Assembly: GCA_029260825.1 (NCBI GenBank)
Contig: JAJDCM010000353.1
Coordinates: forward strand, 1-36,482
Direction: 5' to 3'
Origin: Planctomycetota bacterium
GTDB lineage: Bacteria > Planctomycetota > JACOTG01 > JAJDCM01
Length of the DNA stretch: 36,482 nt
The notes under the pieces are model-generated. The model was not told the origin of the DNA and ran no database searches. It was given only the letters and a program-made list of their open reading frames with translations. This document shows positions 6,588 through 15,701 of this stretch, piece by piece. Made by a program: the position numbers and the translations under genes. Within the stretch, counting starts at the first letter, position 1, and each line of letters starts with the position of its first letter.

Positions 6588-9500
6588 CTAGTTTTTTCCA
6601 GAAGCAGCACCGGATTCGAGATGCTTCTTGAGTTCGGTCGCAGCACGAGAGTTCGGATGAAACTCCAGGACCGCATTCACTTCCTTCAAAGCCTCTTCCA
6701 TCCGCTCTTGCTGGATGAAAAGACCCGCTAGATTCGTCCGGAGGTCCTCATTCCGGGGGCGCAATTCGATCCCCGTGCGAAACACCCGGATCGCATCATC
6801 TACCTTTTCCAGCTGGACGAGGGCATACGCCAAATTGGTGACGCAATCCGGCTGATTCGGCTTGATCTCCAGTGATTGTCGGTAAGCAGATGCAGCCTCC
6901 TCAAAGCGCTCCTTCTTGATGAAGAGGTTGCCAAGGTTGTAGTGCACGCTGGGCCGGGCCGGGTCAATTGCAATCGCAGCCTCGAAATGACCAACAGCTT
7001 CCTCCGTCCTGTCCATCATTCCCAGGAGCATTCCTAGATCATGATGGGCTTCTCCCATGGTCTCATCGATCTCGATGGCTCTCTCGAAATGGCGGACAGC
7101 GGTCTCCAGCTCGTTTCGCGCGGCAAGGGTCGTCGCCAATCGATGCTGGCACAAGGCCGCGAGTGCGGGCCTTGGTTCCTTGGAGAGTAGTTCCGCAAAA
7201 AGAACCCCGGCCCAATCCATCATCCCGTTGGCACGGAAGGACTCGGCAAGCTGAAAAAAGACCATCTCATCCCCAACCTCGGCCATCCGCTTGACCCCAT
7301 CATCCGGGAGAAGAGAGCCCGGAAGACAGGCGGCGCGTTGCTCCCGATCCGCACGGGATCCAGCTGAATGGGCAAGGTCTGCGAGTACCTGGTCAACCGC
7401 AACCGCACCCTTGTAGATCACAGAAAGGCGGCCCGAGCCATCGACAAGAAAACTTGTGGGCACAGGAAGTGGCTTCGTCATCAAGAGAAGATGATCGTGA
7501 TAAAGCTGAAGGGTCTGAAGAAGTCCAGAGCTGGCGAGGCCCGCATCAAACGGCAAGTTCAATCGGGCCGTCATGGCCGCAGCCGATTTTGGACTCGCTC
7601 GTCGATCCCCCAGGCCATCGACGGACAGAGCCACTACCTGTAGTCCGTTCTCCTTGAGTTCACCGTTTCGAATGGCAAGCTCGGAAAGTTCCCGAACACA
7701 GGGAACGCACCAGCTCGCCCACAGATTCACCAGCACTGGCCGCCCGGTACCAAATCGAATGACTCGATCAAGACCCTGGAAATCCTGAAAGCCGATGTTG
7801 GGCATGGGAAGAAGATTCACGAGAGGAATTCGAGACTGTGCCCTGGGGTTTGGCAGCGAAATCTCGGAAGGAGAAAGGCTGGCTCCATCTGGCCGAGCCT
7901 TGACCACCGTCCCCCTCCCTTGCCCCTGCACGAGCTCATATCGGCCATCGACTGAAAGACCGGTAAAGTCTTCGGCCTCTCCACCAGGCCATTTCACCAC
8001 CACCCGATCGATGGCAGAAATCGTCCCCAGTCCGAAGTGAATCCACTTGGAAGATTGGCCAAGAAAACCCTCGCCCGCCCGGAGGGTGTCCACCAGCTTC
8101 AGGCTCGAAAGTTCCGGGGCGACGACCTCGACTCGAGCGCCGATGGCATCTCGGTTGGTTGTAGTTCCATTACCGACCAGACGAAGAGCCAGGTACCGAC
8201 CCGTCTTCTTCGAGTCGTTGCGTAGGAATCGCAGCCGGGGGGCGTTTCGATTGGAGATCCACAGGTCTTGATCTCCATCCTGATCCCAATCGACAACCCC
8301 AACCGCTCGCGCGTCATCCGGAAAATCCAATCCGGAGACCGCTGATACATCGGCAAACCGGGGCCCGCCCGTATTCAAGTAGACGCAGTTGCGCTCCCGG
8401 CCACTGAAGGAGCGACCCTGCCTCATCATCCGGGCAAGTTGAGCCCGGGCCAACCCAAGGTCATTCGATGTTTGCTGGTTCTCATCGTCCAGAGTTCGCG
8501 ACACGACCTGTCGCCAGAAGAAGCTTCACAAATCCCCCGTATCTTCGGCAGTGATGTAACCGTTGCCCACCACGATGTCTTTCCAGCCATCGTTGTTAAG
8601 ATCGACAAAGTTCGACCCCCAGGCCCAACGTCCCATCGTCACGCCAGCTGTCTCACTGACGTCGGAAAACCCACCCTCTTGGTTGGAAAGAAGGGTATTC
8701 CCACGGGCAAAACGCCGCAGTCGATTCCGCACTTCTTCGGAAGCATCAGGTTTGAATTTCTTTTGCCCGGTAATCCTTCCACCAGCCGACGAGAACATAT
8801 TGCTGACATGGACATCCATCCGACCATCTCGGTCGAAATCGGCCCAGGACACTCCCATGCCCGAGGCGCTGTCCTCTGCCCCGGTGGTTGCAGCCATGTC
8901 CTGAAACGTAGCTCTCCCCGTTTCAGCAAGAAGATTCTGATATAAATTATTACGGCCAAAATCGTTCCCTACATACAGATCCTGGTCACCGTCGTTGTCG
9001 AAGTCTTCCCAGGAAGCGGCAAGACTGTAGCGACGATTGTTCTTGTCGAGACCGACCTCATCGGTGGCATCGGTGAAGCGGAAAGGCTCTCCCTTTTCCA
9101 GATCGTTTCGATAGAGACAATTTCGGCCCCCATTATTCGCGTCGTGGTAGACGCCTCCCGAGCCTCCGCCCGCAAGTGACGCAGCCCGTGCCGAGTCAAC
9201 TTGCATCTTTCCGTAGTCCACACAGACATAGAGGTCGAGGTCGGCATCGTTGTCGAAATCGACCGCGGTCAGAGTCATCGTGTCATCATCGGTGGGAAGA
9301 ACCGTTTTCACCGAAAAACGATCCCCAAGATTTTCACAGACGACTACATTCCCGAGGAGTGCCACGGTCAGGTCCTGGTCTCCATCTTGATCCAGGTCCA
9401 CCAGGAGAGCGCTCCGGCTCGCCTCCAGCCAGTCAACGCCCCATTCCTTGGAAACGTCGGTGGCGGTTCCATCCGGATTCTGGAGAAACAGCCGATTGGG

Positions 9501-10490
9501 AAGCCCCCCTTCCTGACACGAAAAAACGTCGTCCATCCCATCGCCGTTCACGTCCCCCACCGAAAGTCCGGCAGCTCCCAAAAGAGCGAAATATCTCGCA
9601 TCTTGAGCTCGCTCGAACCATTCAGACATCCCGCGCAGAAACTGCTCCTCGAAGTCCGCGTTCTTTCCGAGAACGGATGTGGTGCAGTCGGTAAACAACG
9701 TCTCGTTCCCTTCAACCGTCGTCACCTGTTCGAAATCAGAGATTTCAATGCTTGCAAGCTTTGGAGCCAAGTCTCCTGAAACACTCCACCGGGTTTCCCA
9801 GGTTGATTTCTGTTCGATGTAGCTCTTTTTGCTTCGTCCCGATATTGAAAAATACTGCTTCGTGATGGAACCTTGCCCCTCTTTTTCTCCCGCATCTTCC
9901 CCTGCATTTTCACGGATATCAAAAACCTTGAACTTCACCCGAAGATCTGTAGCTCCGCGAAAAATCCGAGCGATCTCTTCCAGAGCCCCGGAGAATCCAT
10001 CTCGGCCCGCAAATGATGCTGAACTTGACCCGCCATCGCTCCTTGCAACCGCCACCGTCCCGTCGGAAAAGACAACCTCAAGGTTCCCGGGGACCAGAGC
10101 CCCACAAGAAAAGCCATCCACGACTAGCTTCTCTCCCTCGGATTCTGAAAGGGGTTCGCCCGAATGAAACAGTTTGGAGAGAGATTTCAGCTGCGCGGTG
10201 ACCTGGTCGTGAAATGCCTCGGAATCCCAGCCGTCGCTTTCCGGGTCATCGACCTCTGCCCAGCTCTTTCCCATGAACAACCGCGTTGGACGTCCATCGT
10301 CCACCGGAGGTGTCCATTCGACCTCCTGGGTTCGGGGCGTCGAGTTTTCTTTCGACCCGATGACTCCGGGAAAGTCTTCTTCTTCTTTCATCCGGGGAAG
10401 AATCACGGCGATAGCGACCAGGATCGCAATCACAACCATGAGAAGGATCCAGATCAAGACTCCGCCTGATTCCGCCGGCTTTCCTTGCAT
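6588..10490 (-). CDS. Candidate selenoprotein: membrane-anchored FG-GAP / ASPIC-UnbV / TlpA-thioredoxin / TPR protein with in-frame TGA
   Basis: One frame of 1300 sense codons is interrupted only by TGA at 8526-8528 (residue 655). In order: an N-terminal membrane anchor (residues about 10-33, VLIWILLMVVIAILVAIAVI); a 200-residue unclassified region; FG-GAP/VCBS repeats with calcium-binding signatures (DVNGDGMDD, DLDQDGDQD, DFDNDADLD, DLNNDGWKD); EDTGDL-TGA-SFFWRQVV; an ASPIC/UnbV domain (about 770-857); a TlpA/ResA-like thioredoxin domain with WCVPC at 927-931; and TPRs at about 1100-1290. FG-GAP repeats followed by ASPIC/UnbV is the normal architecture of CRTAC1-like proteins, so the two halves belong together. 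A SECIS-like hairpin follows the TGA. The start at 10490 is chosen because it places the anchor at the N-terminus. The conventional reading would be two genes, 8526-10490 and 6588-8504 (GTG start). A nonsense mutation or sequencing error remains possible. Confidence 0.75.
8495..8525 (-). promoter_or_regulatory. Candidate bacterial SECIS hairpin
   Basis: Read on the minus strand immediately after the TGA: GCGACA (8514-8509), loop GGUCG (8508-8504), UGUCGC (8503-8498) is a perfect 6-bp stem. Three further pairs (UUC 8519-8517 with GAA 8497-8495) can form below a two-base bulge on the 5' side. The loop GGUC begins 18 bases after the UGA. In E. coli fdhF, from memory, the loop is also CAGGUC, begins 19 bases after the UGA, and the stem has a 5'-side bulge. 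SelB recognises the loop G-U and the bulge in that element. The match in sequence, spacing and shape is unlikely to be chance, though no search was run. Confidence 0.65.
8526..8528 (-). other. In-frame TGA, proposed selenocysteine codon
   Basis: The codon lies between GAC-TTG-like codons for TGDL and AGC-TTC-TTC-TGG for SFFW, in the same frame on both sides. Nearby genes end with TGA in the ordinary way (for example at 2418-2420, 5591-5593, 13271-13273 and 23372-23374), so a genome-wide reassignment of TGA is excluded. The proposed reading is EDTGDL-U-SFFWRQ. Confidence 0.7.
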
Positions 10491-10597
10491 TCTCACTTTG
10501 CTTCTGCCTTCGTTAGGGTTATACGGGCGATTTTGGGATAATGCAGCGTTGATCTGTTGAGACACACTCAGGCCGATGAGAGTTCCAGAATACACAC
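10491..10597. promoter_or_regulatory. Divergent intergenic region
   Basis: About 107 bases separate the start of the candidate selenoprotein gene from the M42 peptidase start, so both promoters should lie here. A GATAAT sequence at about 10538-10543 could be a plus-strand -10 box for the peptidase; no clear -35 partner was found. Confidence 0.35.
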
Positions 10598-11683
10598 ATG
10601 AAGGAGAGTGGTGTGAATGTACAGCCTTCCCGGGATTTGCTGCGGCAGCTCGCCGAGGCCTCAGGCCCCCCCGGAGCAGAACAGGAAGTCCGAGAAATCG
10701 TCAAAAAGGCCATCTCTCCACCGGGTGAGGTGTCTTTTGATCGACTCGGGAGCATTCTTTGCGAAAAACAGGGAAGTAGCTCGACTCCTCGGGTAGCCGT
10801 GGAAGCTCATCTTGACGAAGTCGGGTTCATGGTTCAGAGCATCACCTCCCAGGGGTTCCTCCGCTTCATCCCCCTCGGCGGCTGGTGGGGCCACGTTCTT
10901 CCGTCTCAGCGGGTCGATATCCTCACCGAATCCGGAAAGATTCCCGGGATTATCGGGTCGACACCACCTCATTTCCTGAGCCCCGCCGAGCGAGAGAAGG
11001 TCCAGAGGATCGAGGATATGCTCATCGACGTGGGGGCTGGTTCCGAGAGTGAAATCGAAGCCATGGGAATTCGAGTTGGCGACCCGATTGCTCCCCACTC
11101 GAAGTTTGTCGAGATGGCGGCCCCCGACATTCTCAGCTGCAAGGCCTTCGACAATCGAGTCGGCGTCGGATCGATGTGCGAAACCATGAATCGATTGACC
11201 GAAACCTCCCATCCAAACACCGTGATCGCAGTCGGCGCCGTCCAGGAAGAAGTGGGCTGCCGAGGAGCCATCACCGCCACTGAAATGGCTAGACCCGACG
11301 TGGCGCTGATCCTCGAGGGGACTCCAGCAGATGATGTGGGCCCTGGTGAGGGTCAAGGTGTCGTGGGAAAAGGACCCCAGGTGAGGTTGTTCGATCCCAC
11401 CGCGATCTCGAACCGTCGGCTGGTTCGCTTCATGGAATCCGTTGCCAAAGAAGTGGGTATCGACCTACAACTTGCGGTGCGGCGAAGCGGGGGGACGGAC
11501 GCAAAATCGATCCACGTCTCGAGAATTGGGGTCCCTACCGTGGTCATCGGTGTTCCGGCTCGCTACATCCACACCCACGTGAGCCTCATTCACTGGCGGG
11601 ACTACAAACAGACCATTGACCTGACGGTCGCCGCCGTGGAAAGACTCGATGAAGCCACCGTCAACGGGCTCGTCGAGTTCTAG
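10598..11683 (+). CDS. M42 family metallopeptidase (FrvX/glutamyl aminopeptidase-like)
   Basis: A 361-residue cytoplasmic aminopeptidase of the M42 type, full length for the family. Metal and catalytic residues are in place: AHLDEVGFMV (His71, Asp73), KAFDNRVGV (bridging Asp185), AVQEEVGCRG (Glu217 and Glu218), LILEGTPADD (Glu240) and RYIHTHVS (His325). GGTDA at 299-302 is also conserved. These enzymes form tetrahedral dodecamers and trim short peptides, with two divalent metals per active site. No signal peptide is present. The gene is divergent from the candidate selenoprotein and converges on the secreted hydrolase gene, with the two stops overlapping by 4 bases (11680-11683). Confidence 0.94.
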   Translation: MKESGVNVQPSRDLLRQLAEASGPPGAEQEVREIVKKAISPPGEVSFDRLGSILCEKQGSSSTPRVAVEAHLDEVGFMVQSITSQGFLRFIPLGGWWGHVLPSQRVDILTESGKIPGIIGSTPPHFLSPAEREKVQRIEDMLIDVGAGSESEIEAMGIRVGDPIAPHSKFVEMAAPDILSCKAFDNRVGVGSMCETMNRLTETSHPNTVIAVGAVQEEVGCRGAITATEMARPDVALILEGTPADDVGPGEGQGVVGKGPQVRLFDPTAISNRRLVRFMESVAKEVGIDLQLAVRRSGGTDAKSIHVSRIGVPTVVIGVPARYIHTHVSLIHWRDYKQTIDLTVAAVERLDEATVNGLVEF

Positions 11684-13191
11684 CGAGAAAGCCACTCCTG
11701 GACCAACATCAAGACGGGAGGATCGCGCCGGAGCTTGTAGTGATGAGATCCAAGAGGTGGTGACGCGGCAACATCGACTACCTGCTTTTCCACCACATTG
11801 TAGGTGAGCTGATTGTCCGGAAACAATGTCGAGTCGAGATAAAACACACTATTGACCGGAATAAAACCGTCGTTCTCTTCTCCTTGGAGACAGGAACAAC
11901 CGTTGGGAGTGAAGCTTCCGGCCACCAGGTAAAAGGGAACACCGAATCCGGAGTTGAAGCTTGCGTTGTATCCCTCAACCACGCTCGGGCGGAGCGGGCA
12001 CACATAGGGAATCATGTCGCAAGCCGTGCAGAGACTGTCATCTCCAACGCAAGTCCCCCGGTTGGCTGTTCCGATGAGAACGACTCGATCCACCCGTTGT
12101 CCGCCGAGAACAGAAACGATTCTTCGCGCGACCAACCCTCCCTGACTGTATCCAACAATCGTGAATCGACGGTTCAGATGAAGCAAGAGTTCACTTCTCT
12201 GGTCTCGAAGAGCAAGGAAGTACTCCCGATAGGTTCTACGACCATCGCCACTCATGAGAGGTTCGATCGGCAAGAAGGCTTCTCGGGGAGTGTTCAGCGC
12301 GGTGAAGAGATCGCTCGCGAGATACGGCTGCATCGTGGTGAACTCGAACGGACCGTACACATGCTTCGGGGCCAGAGTTCCGTGAAGCATCAAGGTTGGC
12401 CAGTTGAATCGAACGCTAAGATTCGGAGGGGTTACCTGCCCTGAATTCGACACGACAACATCAGCGACAAGATCAAGATCCGCCGGCTGAAAAACCTCGG
12501 CCGTGTGGAGTGGATGAACATAGGGAACCGGGATCGGATAGACCACGACGACCTGGTAGGATCCGGGAGGTGCGTTCAGAGAAAAAGCACCATTTCCATC
12601 CACGTTGTCGCACGCAATGAGGTTCATCCCCTCATACAATTGCACGCTCGCATTTGGCGCCGGCGTCTGCCCGTCGGGAAACATCACCGTTCCCTGAAAG
12701 AGACCCACCGCCGGGTTCCCCGGTGCCGGATGCTGGATAACGGCTCCATCGAGGGCGTAGCCATCCGTACCTCCACCCTCAAGATCCACAAGCTTGACGA
12801 ACCGAGCGTCCGGAAAACCGATGAGAGAAAAGTCAAATCCGACCGGCGTATCCCCGGTGGGAGCAGCCGTACCAAGCAAGGTGAACGTCTGGCCATCCAC
12901 ACTCAAGAAAACCTGACAGGAATCAGAATCTTCTCCTCTTGGGAACAGGATCAAATCGTCCCCCGGCCCGTTGAGAAAGGAACGACCAAAAGCGAGGACG
13001 AGCTCTCCTTCGTCACCCAGGGTCATTTCGAGTTGATCCACCGCGCCGAGGGCTACTCCGGGAGCAACCGGTAGCGCACCCCCTCCCGGCTGATAGGAAA
13101 CAACACAAGACGCAGGGGTTTGGGCCCGTACACCGGAGCAAACCGCAAGAAGAAAGATGAGAAGAGAGGCAGGCGATATGAGGCGATGCAT
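11680..13191 (-). CDS. Secreted alpha/beta hydrolase (lipase/esterase-like) with N-terminal beta domains
   Basis: A 503-residue exported protein. Residues 1-23 are a signal peptide (LLIFLLAVCSGVRAQ). Residues about 50-153 look like a discoidin-type beta domain (FLSVDGQTFTLLG, DARFVKLVDLEGGG). Residues about 164-215 resemble a carboxypeptidase-regulatory-like fold (FQGTVMFPDGQTP...GSYQVVVVYP). The catalytic domain has the nucleophile elbow GYSQGG (Ser349), with Asp441 (ENDGFIPVNS) and His483 or 484 (GSHHYKL) as likely triad partners. The Ser environment with GTANRGT resembles PGAP1/DUF676-type lipases. Several Cys pairs at 380-433 suggest disulfides, consistent with secretion. The substrate is unknown, probably an ester. 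It converges on the M42 gene and lies upstream of nothing on the same strand within 1.5 kb. Confidence 0.86.
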   Translation of the reverse strand: MHRLISPASLLIFLLAVCSGVRAQTPASCVVSYQPGGGALPVAPGVALGAVDQLEMTLGDEGELVLAFGRSFLNGPGDDLILFPRGEDSDSCQVFLSVDGQTFTLLGTAAPTGDTPVGFDFSLIGFPDARFVKLVDLEGGGTDGYALDGAVIQHPAPGNPAVGLFQGTVMFPDGQTPAPNASVQLYEGMNLIACDNVDGNGAFSLNAPPGSYQVVVVYPIPVPYVHPLHTAEVFQPADLDLVADVVVSNSGQVTPPNLSVRFNWPTLMLHGTLAPKHVYGPFEFTTMQPYLASDLFTALNTPREAFLPIEPLMSGDGRRTYREYFLALRDQRSELLLHLNRRFTIVGYSQGGLVARRIVSVLGGQRVDRVVLIGTANRGTCVGDDSLCTACDMIPYVCPLRPSVVEGYNASFNSGFGVPFYLVAGSFTPNGCSCLQGEENDGFIPVNSVFYLDSTLFPDNQLTYNVVEKQVVDVAASPPLGSHHYKLRRDPPVLMLVQEWLSR

Positions 13192-13270
13192 CGATTCAGG
13201 TCCTCCATGAGCCGTGTCGATTGTTTTCCCTATTGTAGGTCGGAACGGGAAAAAAGGCTCCCGTATCTCC

Positions 13271-14893
13271 TCAGAAAATATATCGATTGAAATAGATCAT
13301 CGCCCCCACTGCACCGACAAGACCCGCCCTCACAATCGGATAGTAGTTGTTTCGATCCTTCCCCGGAAGGACAAAGTACACAAGGCAACTCGAAGCAGAG
13401 ATGATGGCAACCATTCCGCTGGAGAAATAGAACGCTTCCGAGGACGGATTCCAGCCGAGAGCTGCATGCATGATCGTCGCGATGAGAAGAAAAAGAGCCC
13501 CCGCAAAAAATGCAGGCCATCGGTTTCGCCTGGCCCATTCGTCGTAGAAGAGATGACAGGTCACAACAAGGATCGCCGCCATCCCCTCGAACACAACCGT
13601 TCGAGCGCCCGAAGCCATCGCACTCGGTCGACTGATCAAGACAAGAGCCGCAATTTGCGATGCAAAAGCCAGGAAACGCAAAGCAACCGCGCCAGCCATT
13701 GTCTTCCCCTGGCAATAGGGCTTGAGTAGCAAGAAGGTCAAGAAGGCGAAAGGATAAGCTCCTGTCAACCACTCCTCATCCGTGTTGATCGAGGGAATCT
13801 GAAAGACGACGAGCCAGAACCAGGACATCAAGAGCGATGCTCCACCAACCACCAAAGCTCCACCGGGGATCCTCTCCATCCAGGGCTCCACCCCCAGAGA
13901 GAATCCATTGCTTTGTCGTTGATTCGGCCTGGATTTTCCTCCGGAAACGTCTTCGACCTCCGTTCGCACCTCACTGACGTGCTGATAGCGGTTATCCGGC
14001 TCCTGGGCCAGGGCCTTCATCACGACCCTGTCCAATCGTCCGTCAACTTTCGCCCGGTTCGAAGGTGGAGGAAACTGTCCAACAGGGAGTTCGTTGGTCA
14101 GCATCTCGTAAAAGACGACACCAAGAGAGTAGATGTCGGCCCGATGGTCCACGTCGAGCGGACGGTTCATTTGCTCCGGGGCCATGTAATGGGGAGTACC
14201 CATGATCTGGCTCGCTCCCGTCAGGGTAAAGTCAGCCCGGGTTCCCCCCACCAGCTTGGCGAGCCCAAAATCGGCGATCTTGACCTTCCCCGTTTCATCC
14301 AGAAGAATGTTTTCCGGTTTGATGTCCCGGTGAACGACTCCCTGTTCGTGAGCATACTGAAGCCCTTCGCAGATCTGGGGAACGACCAGGAGAGCTTCCG
14401 AGGGAGTGAGGACCTGCTTTTGGATCGCTTCCCGAAGGTTGGTGCCGGCAACAAACTCCATCATCAAATAGAAGAGGCCGTCCACGTCGCCAAAATCATG
14501 AACCAGAACAATGTTCGGATGACTTAACTTGGCAAGAGCCCGGGCCTCGCGAGAAAATCGTTCGGCAAACGCCGGATCGTTCGCCACTCGCGGAGCCATC
14601 ACCTTGAGAGCGACCCACCGGTCAAGCCTCTTCTGGCGAGCCTTGTAGACGACCCCCATTCCGCCGGCACCGAGGGGCTCGAGAATTTCAAGATGAGGAA
14701 AGCATCCCTGGATCCGCTCCAGGTTGGCCAGATCCTGCGCCCCGAGTTCTCGTGAACCGGCCGGCTGCTCCAGAGACTCCTCCTTGGCCAATTTTAGGCC
14801 CTCTTCCAGCAAACAAGCAGGACAATCCCCATGTCCCTGGTTTCCACCAGGTAGGACCGCCCCACATCGGGGACATCTCGTGAGTTCAGCCAT
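13271..14893 (-). CDS. Ser/Thr protein kinase with N-terminal zinc ribbon and C-terminal membrane helices
   Basis: About 540 residues. An N-terminal zinc ribbon (Cys7, Cys10, Cys24, Cys27; CPRCG and CPACLLEEG) is typical of planctomycete and verrucomicrobial kinases. The kinase domain (about 68-315) has GAGGMGVVYKAR (glycine loop), VALKVM (Lys97), HRDIKPENILL (catalytic Asp190), IADFGLAK (Asp208) and GTPHYMAPEQ (activation segment). All residues needed for activity are present. The C-terminus has about six hydrophobic helices from residue 345. The ATG at 14893 has a GGAG site 8 bases upstream; upstream in-frame ATGs (14926, 14941) exist but lack this. The gene follows the ECF sigma factor by 92 bases on the same strand. 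Kinase-linked ECF sigma factors are known in these phyla, so the kinase may control that sigma factor; this is inference. Confidence 0.93.
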   Translation of the reverse strand: MAELTRCPRCGAVLPGGNQGHGDCPACLLEEGLKLAKEESLEQPAGSRELGAQDLANLERIQGCFPHLEILEPLGAGGMGVVYKARQKRLDRWVALKVMAPRVANDPAFAERFSREARALAKLSHPNIVLVHDFGDVDGLFYLMMEFVAGTNLREAIQKQVLTPSEALLVVPQICEGLQYAHEQGVVHRDIKPENILLDETGKVKIADFGLAKLVGGTRADFTLTGASQIMGTPHYMAPEQMNRPLDVDHRADIYSLGVVFYEMLTNELPVGQFPPPSNRAKVDGRLDRVVMKALAQEPDNRYQHVSEVRTEVEDVSGGKSRPNQRQSNGFSLGVEPWMERIPGGALVVGGASLLMSWFWLVVFQIPSINTDEEWLTGAYPFAFLTFLLLKPYCQGKTMAGAVALRFLAFASQIAALVLISRPSAMASGARTVVFEGMAAILVVTCHLFYDEWARRNRWPAFFAGALFLLIATIMHAALGWNPSSEAFYFSSGMVAIISASSCLVYFVLPGKDRNNYYPIVRAGLVGAVGAMIYFNRYIF

Positions 14894-14985
14894 GATTCGC
14901 TCCGGGACAGGATTCCTTTGCTCCATCCCCACAAGAAGCAAAGTACGAGAAAGGTTACTGGAAAACTTGCCCCCAAGCCAAAAAG

Positions 14986-15699
14986 TCAGTCGCGAAGTGC
15001 CCGAAAGAGCTCGCTGATCTCGTCTTCGATCTCCGCGGCACCAGAAACGGTATCCCCGATCTCGGCCCGAAGAATTTTTCCGAAGTTCTTCCGTAGACGA
15101 TGCGTCATCACGCGCACCGCACCCTCTGACACCCCGAGATCCTGGGCGATCTCTGCGGCCGAACGGTTCGATCCGGCCGGCAAAAGAACCCCTCGGAGGG
15201 CGGAAAAGGCCTCGCCCTTCCCCGAGGCAACGTACTCCTTTTCCAGAGTGGCAAAGACCCGATCCAACAGGACCACGGCCCAGGCACGCTCGAAGAACCG
15301 CTCTGGATCCCGGTGATCCGCGACCTGAATGCCCAGACGGCGGTCCGCCTCGTTCGGGTCGAGGGACAGGAAGGTTCGACCGTGGCCTCGCTTGAGGGTC
15401 CGAGCCTGGTCAGCTTGATTGGCCAGAAAATGACGAACACACCCGAGGAGAAACCAGCGAAACCGTCCCTTCGACGGATCGGGACGATAATTCTCCGGCC
15501 GTTCAAGAACCCGGCAGAAGAACTCCTGGGTCAGGTCCATGGCCTGATCTCTCTCAAAAGAGTTGCGACAGACGAAAAGATAGACCGGATACCAGTAGGT
15601 CTCGCAAAGAACCGTCAAGGCTTGACTCGCTGCTTTACCCGGAGCGTTTGCTGCATCGAGAATCACGCTCCAGCGGGTGGTTGCAAAATCACTGGCCAT
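14986..15699 (-). CDS. ECF-type RNA polymerase sigma factor
   Basis: A 237-residue sigma-70 family protein. It starts with the subgroup hallmark ATRWSVI, then region 2 (YWYPVYLFVCRNSFERDQAMDL, TQEFFCRVLE, FRWFLLGCVRHFLANQ) and region 4 (AAEIAQDLGVSEGAVRVMTH, a helix-turn-helix for -35 recognition). It belongs to the ECF type common in Planctomycetota, Verrucomicrobiota and Acidobacteriota. No anti-sigma factor is adjacent; instead a Ser/Thr kinase is downstream. The start lies 2 bases after the stop of the fused TIGR03546-TIGR03545 gene, and the lysine codons at that gene's end give a purine-rich ribosome site, so translation is likely coupled. Confidence 0.93.
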   Translation of the reverse strand: MASDFATTRWSVILDAANAPGKAASQALTVLCETYWYPVYLFVCRNSFERDQAMDLTQEFFCRVLERPENYRPDPSKGRFRWFLLGCVRHFLANQADQARTLKRGHGRTFLSLDPNEADRRLGIQVADHRDPERFFERAWAVVLLDRVFATLEKEYVASGKGEAFSALRGVLLPAGSNRSAAEIAQDLGVSEGAVRVMTHRLRKNFGKILRAEIGDTVSGAAEIEDEISELFRALRD

Positions 15700-15701
15700 C
15701 G

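Noticed and set aside
8526-8528. Genome-wide reassignment of TGA (as in code 4 or 25)
   Set aside because: Several neighbouring genes end naturally with TGA at the expected protein end, for example the amidase, the kinase and the response regulator.
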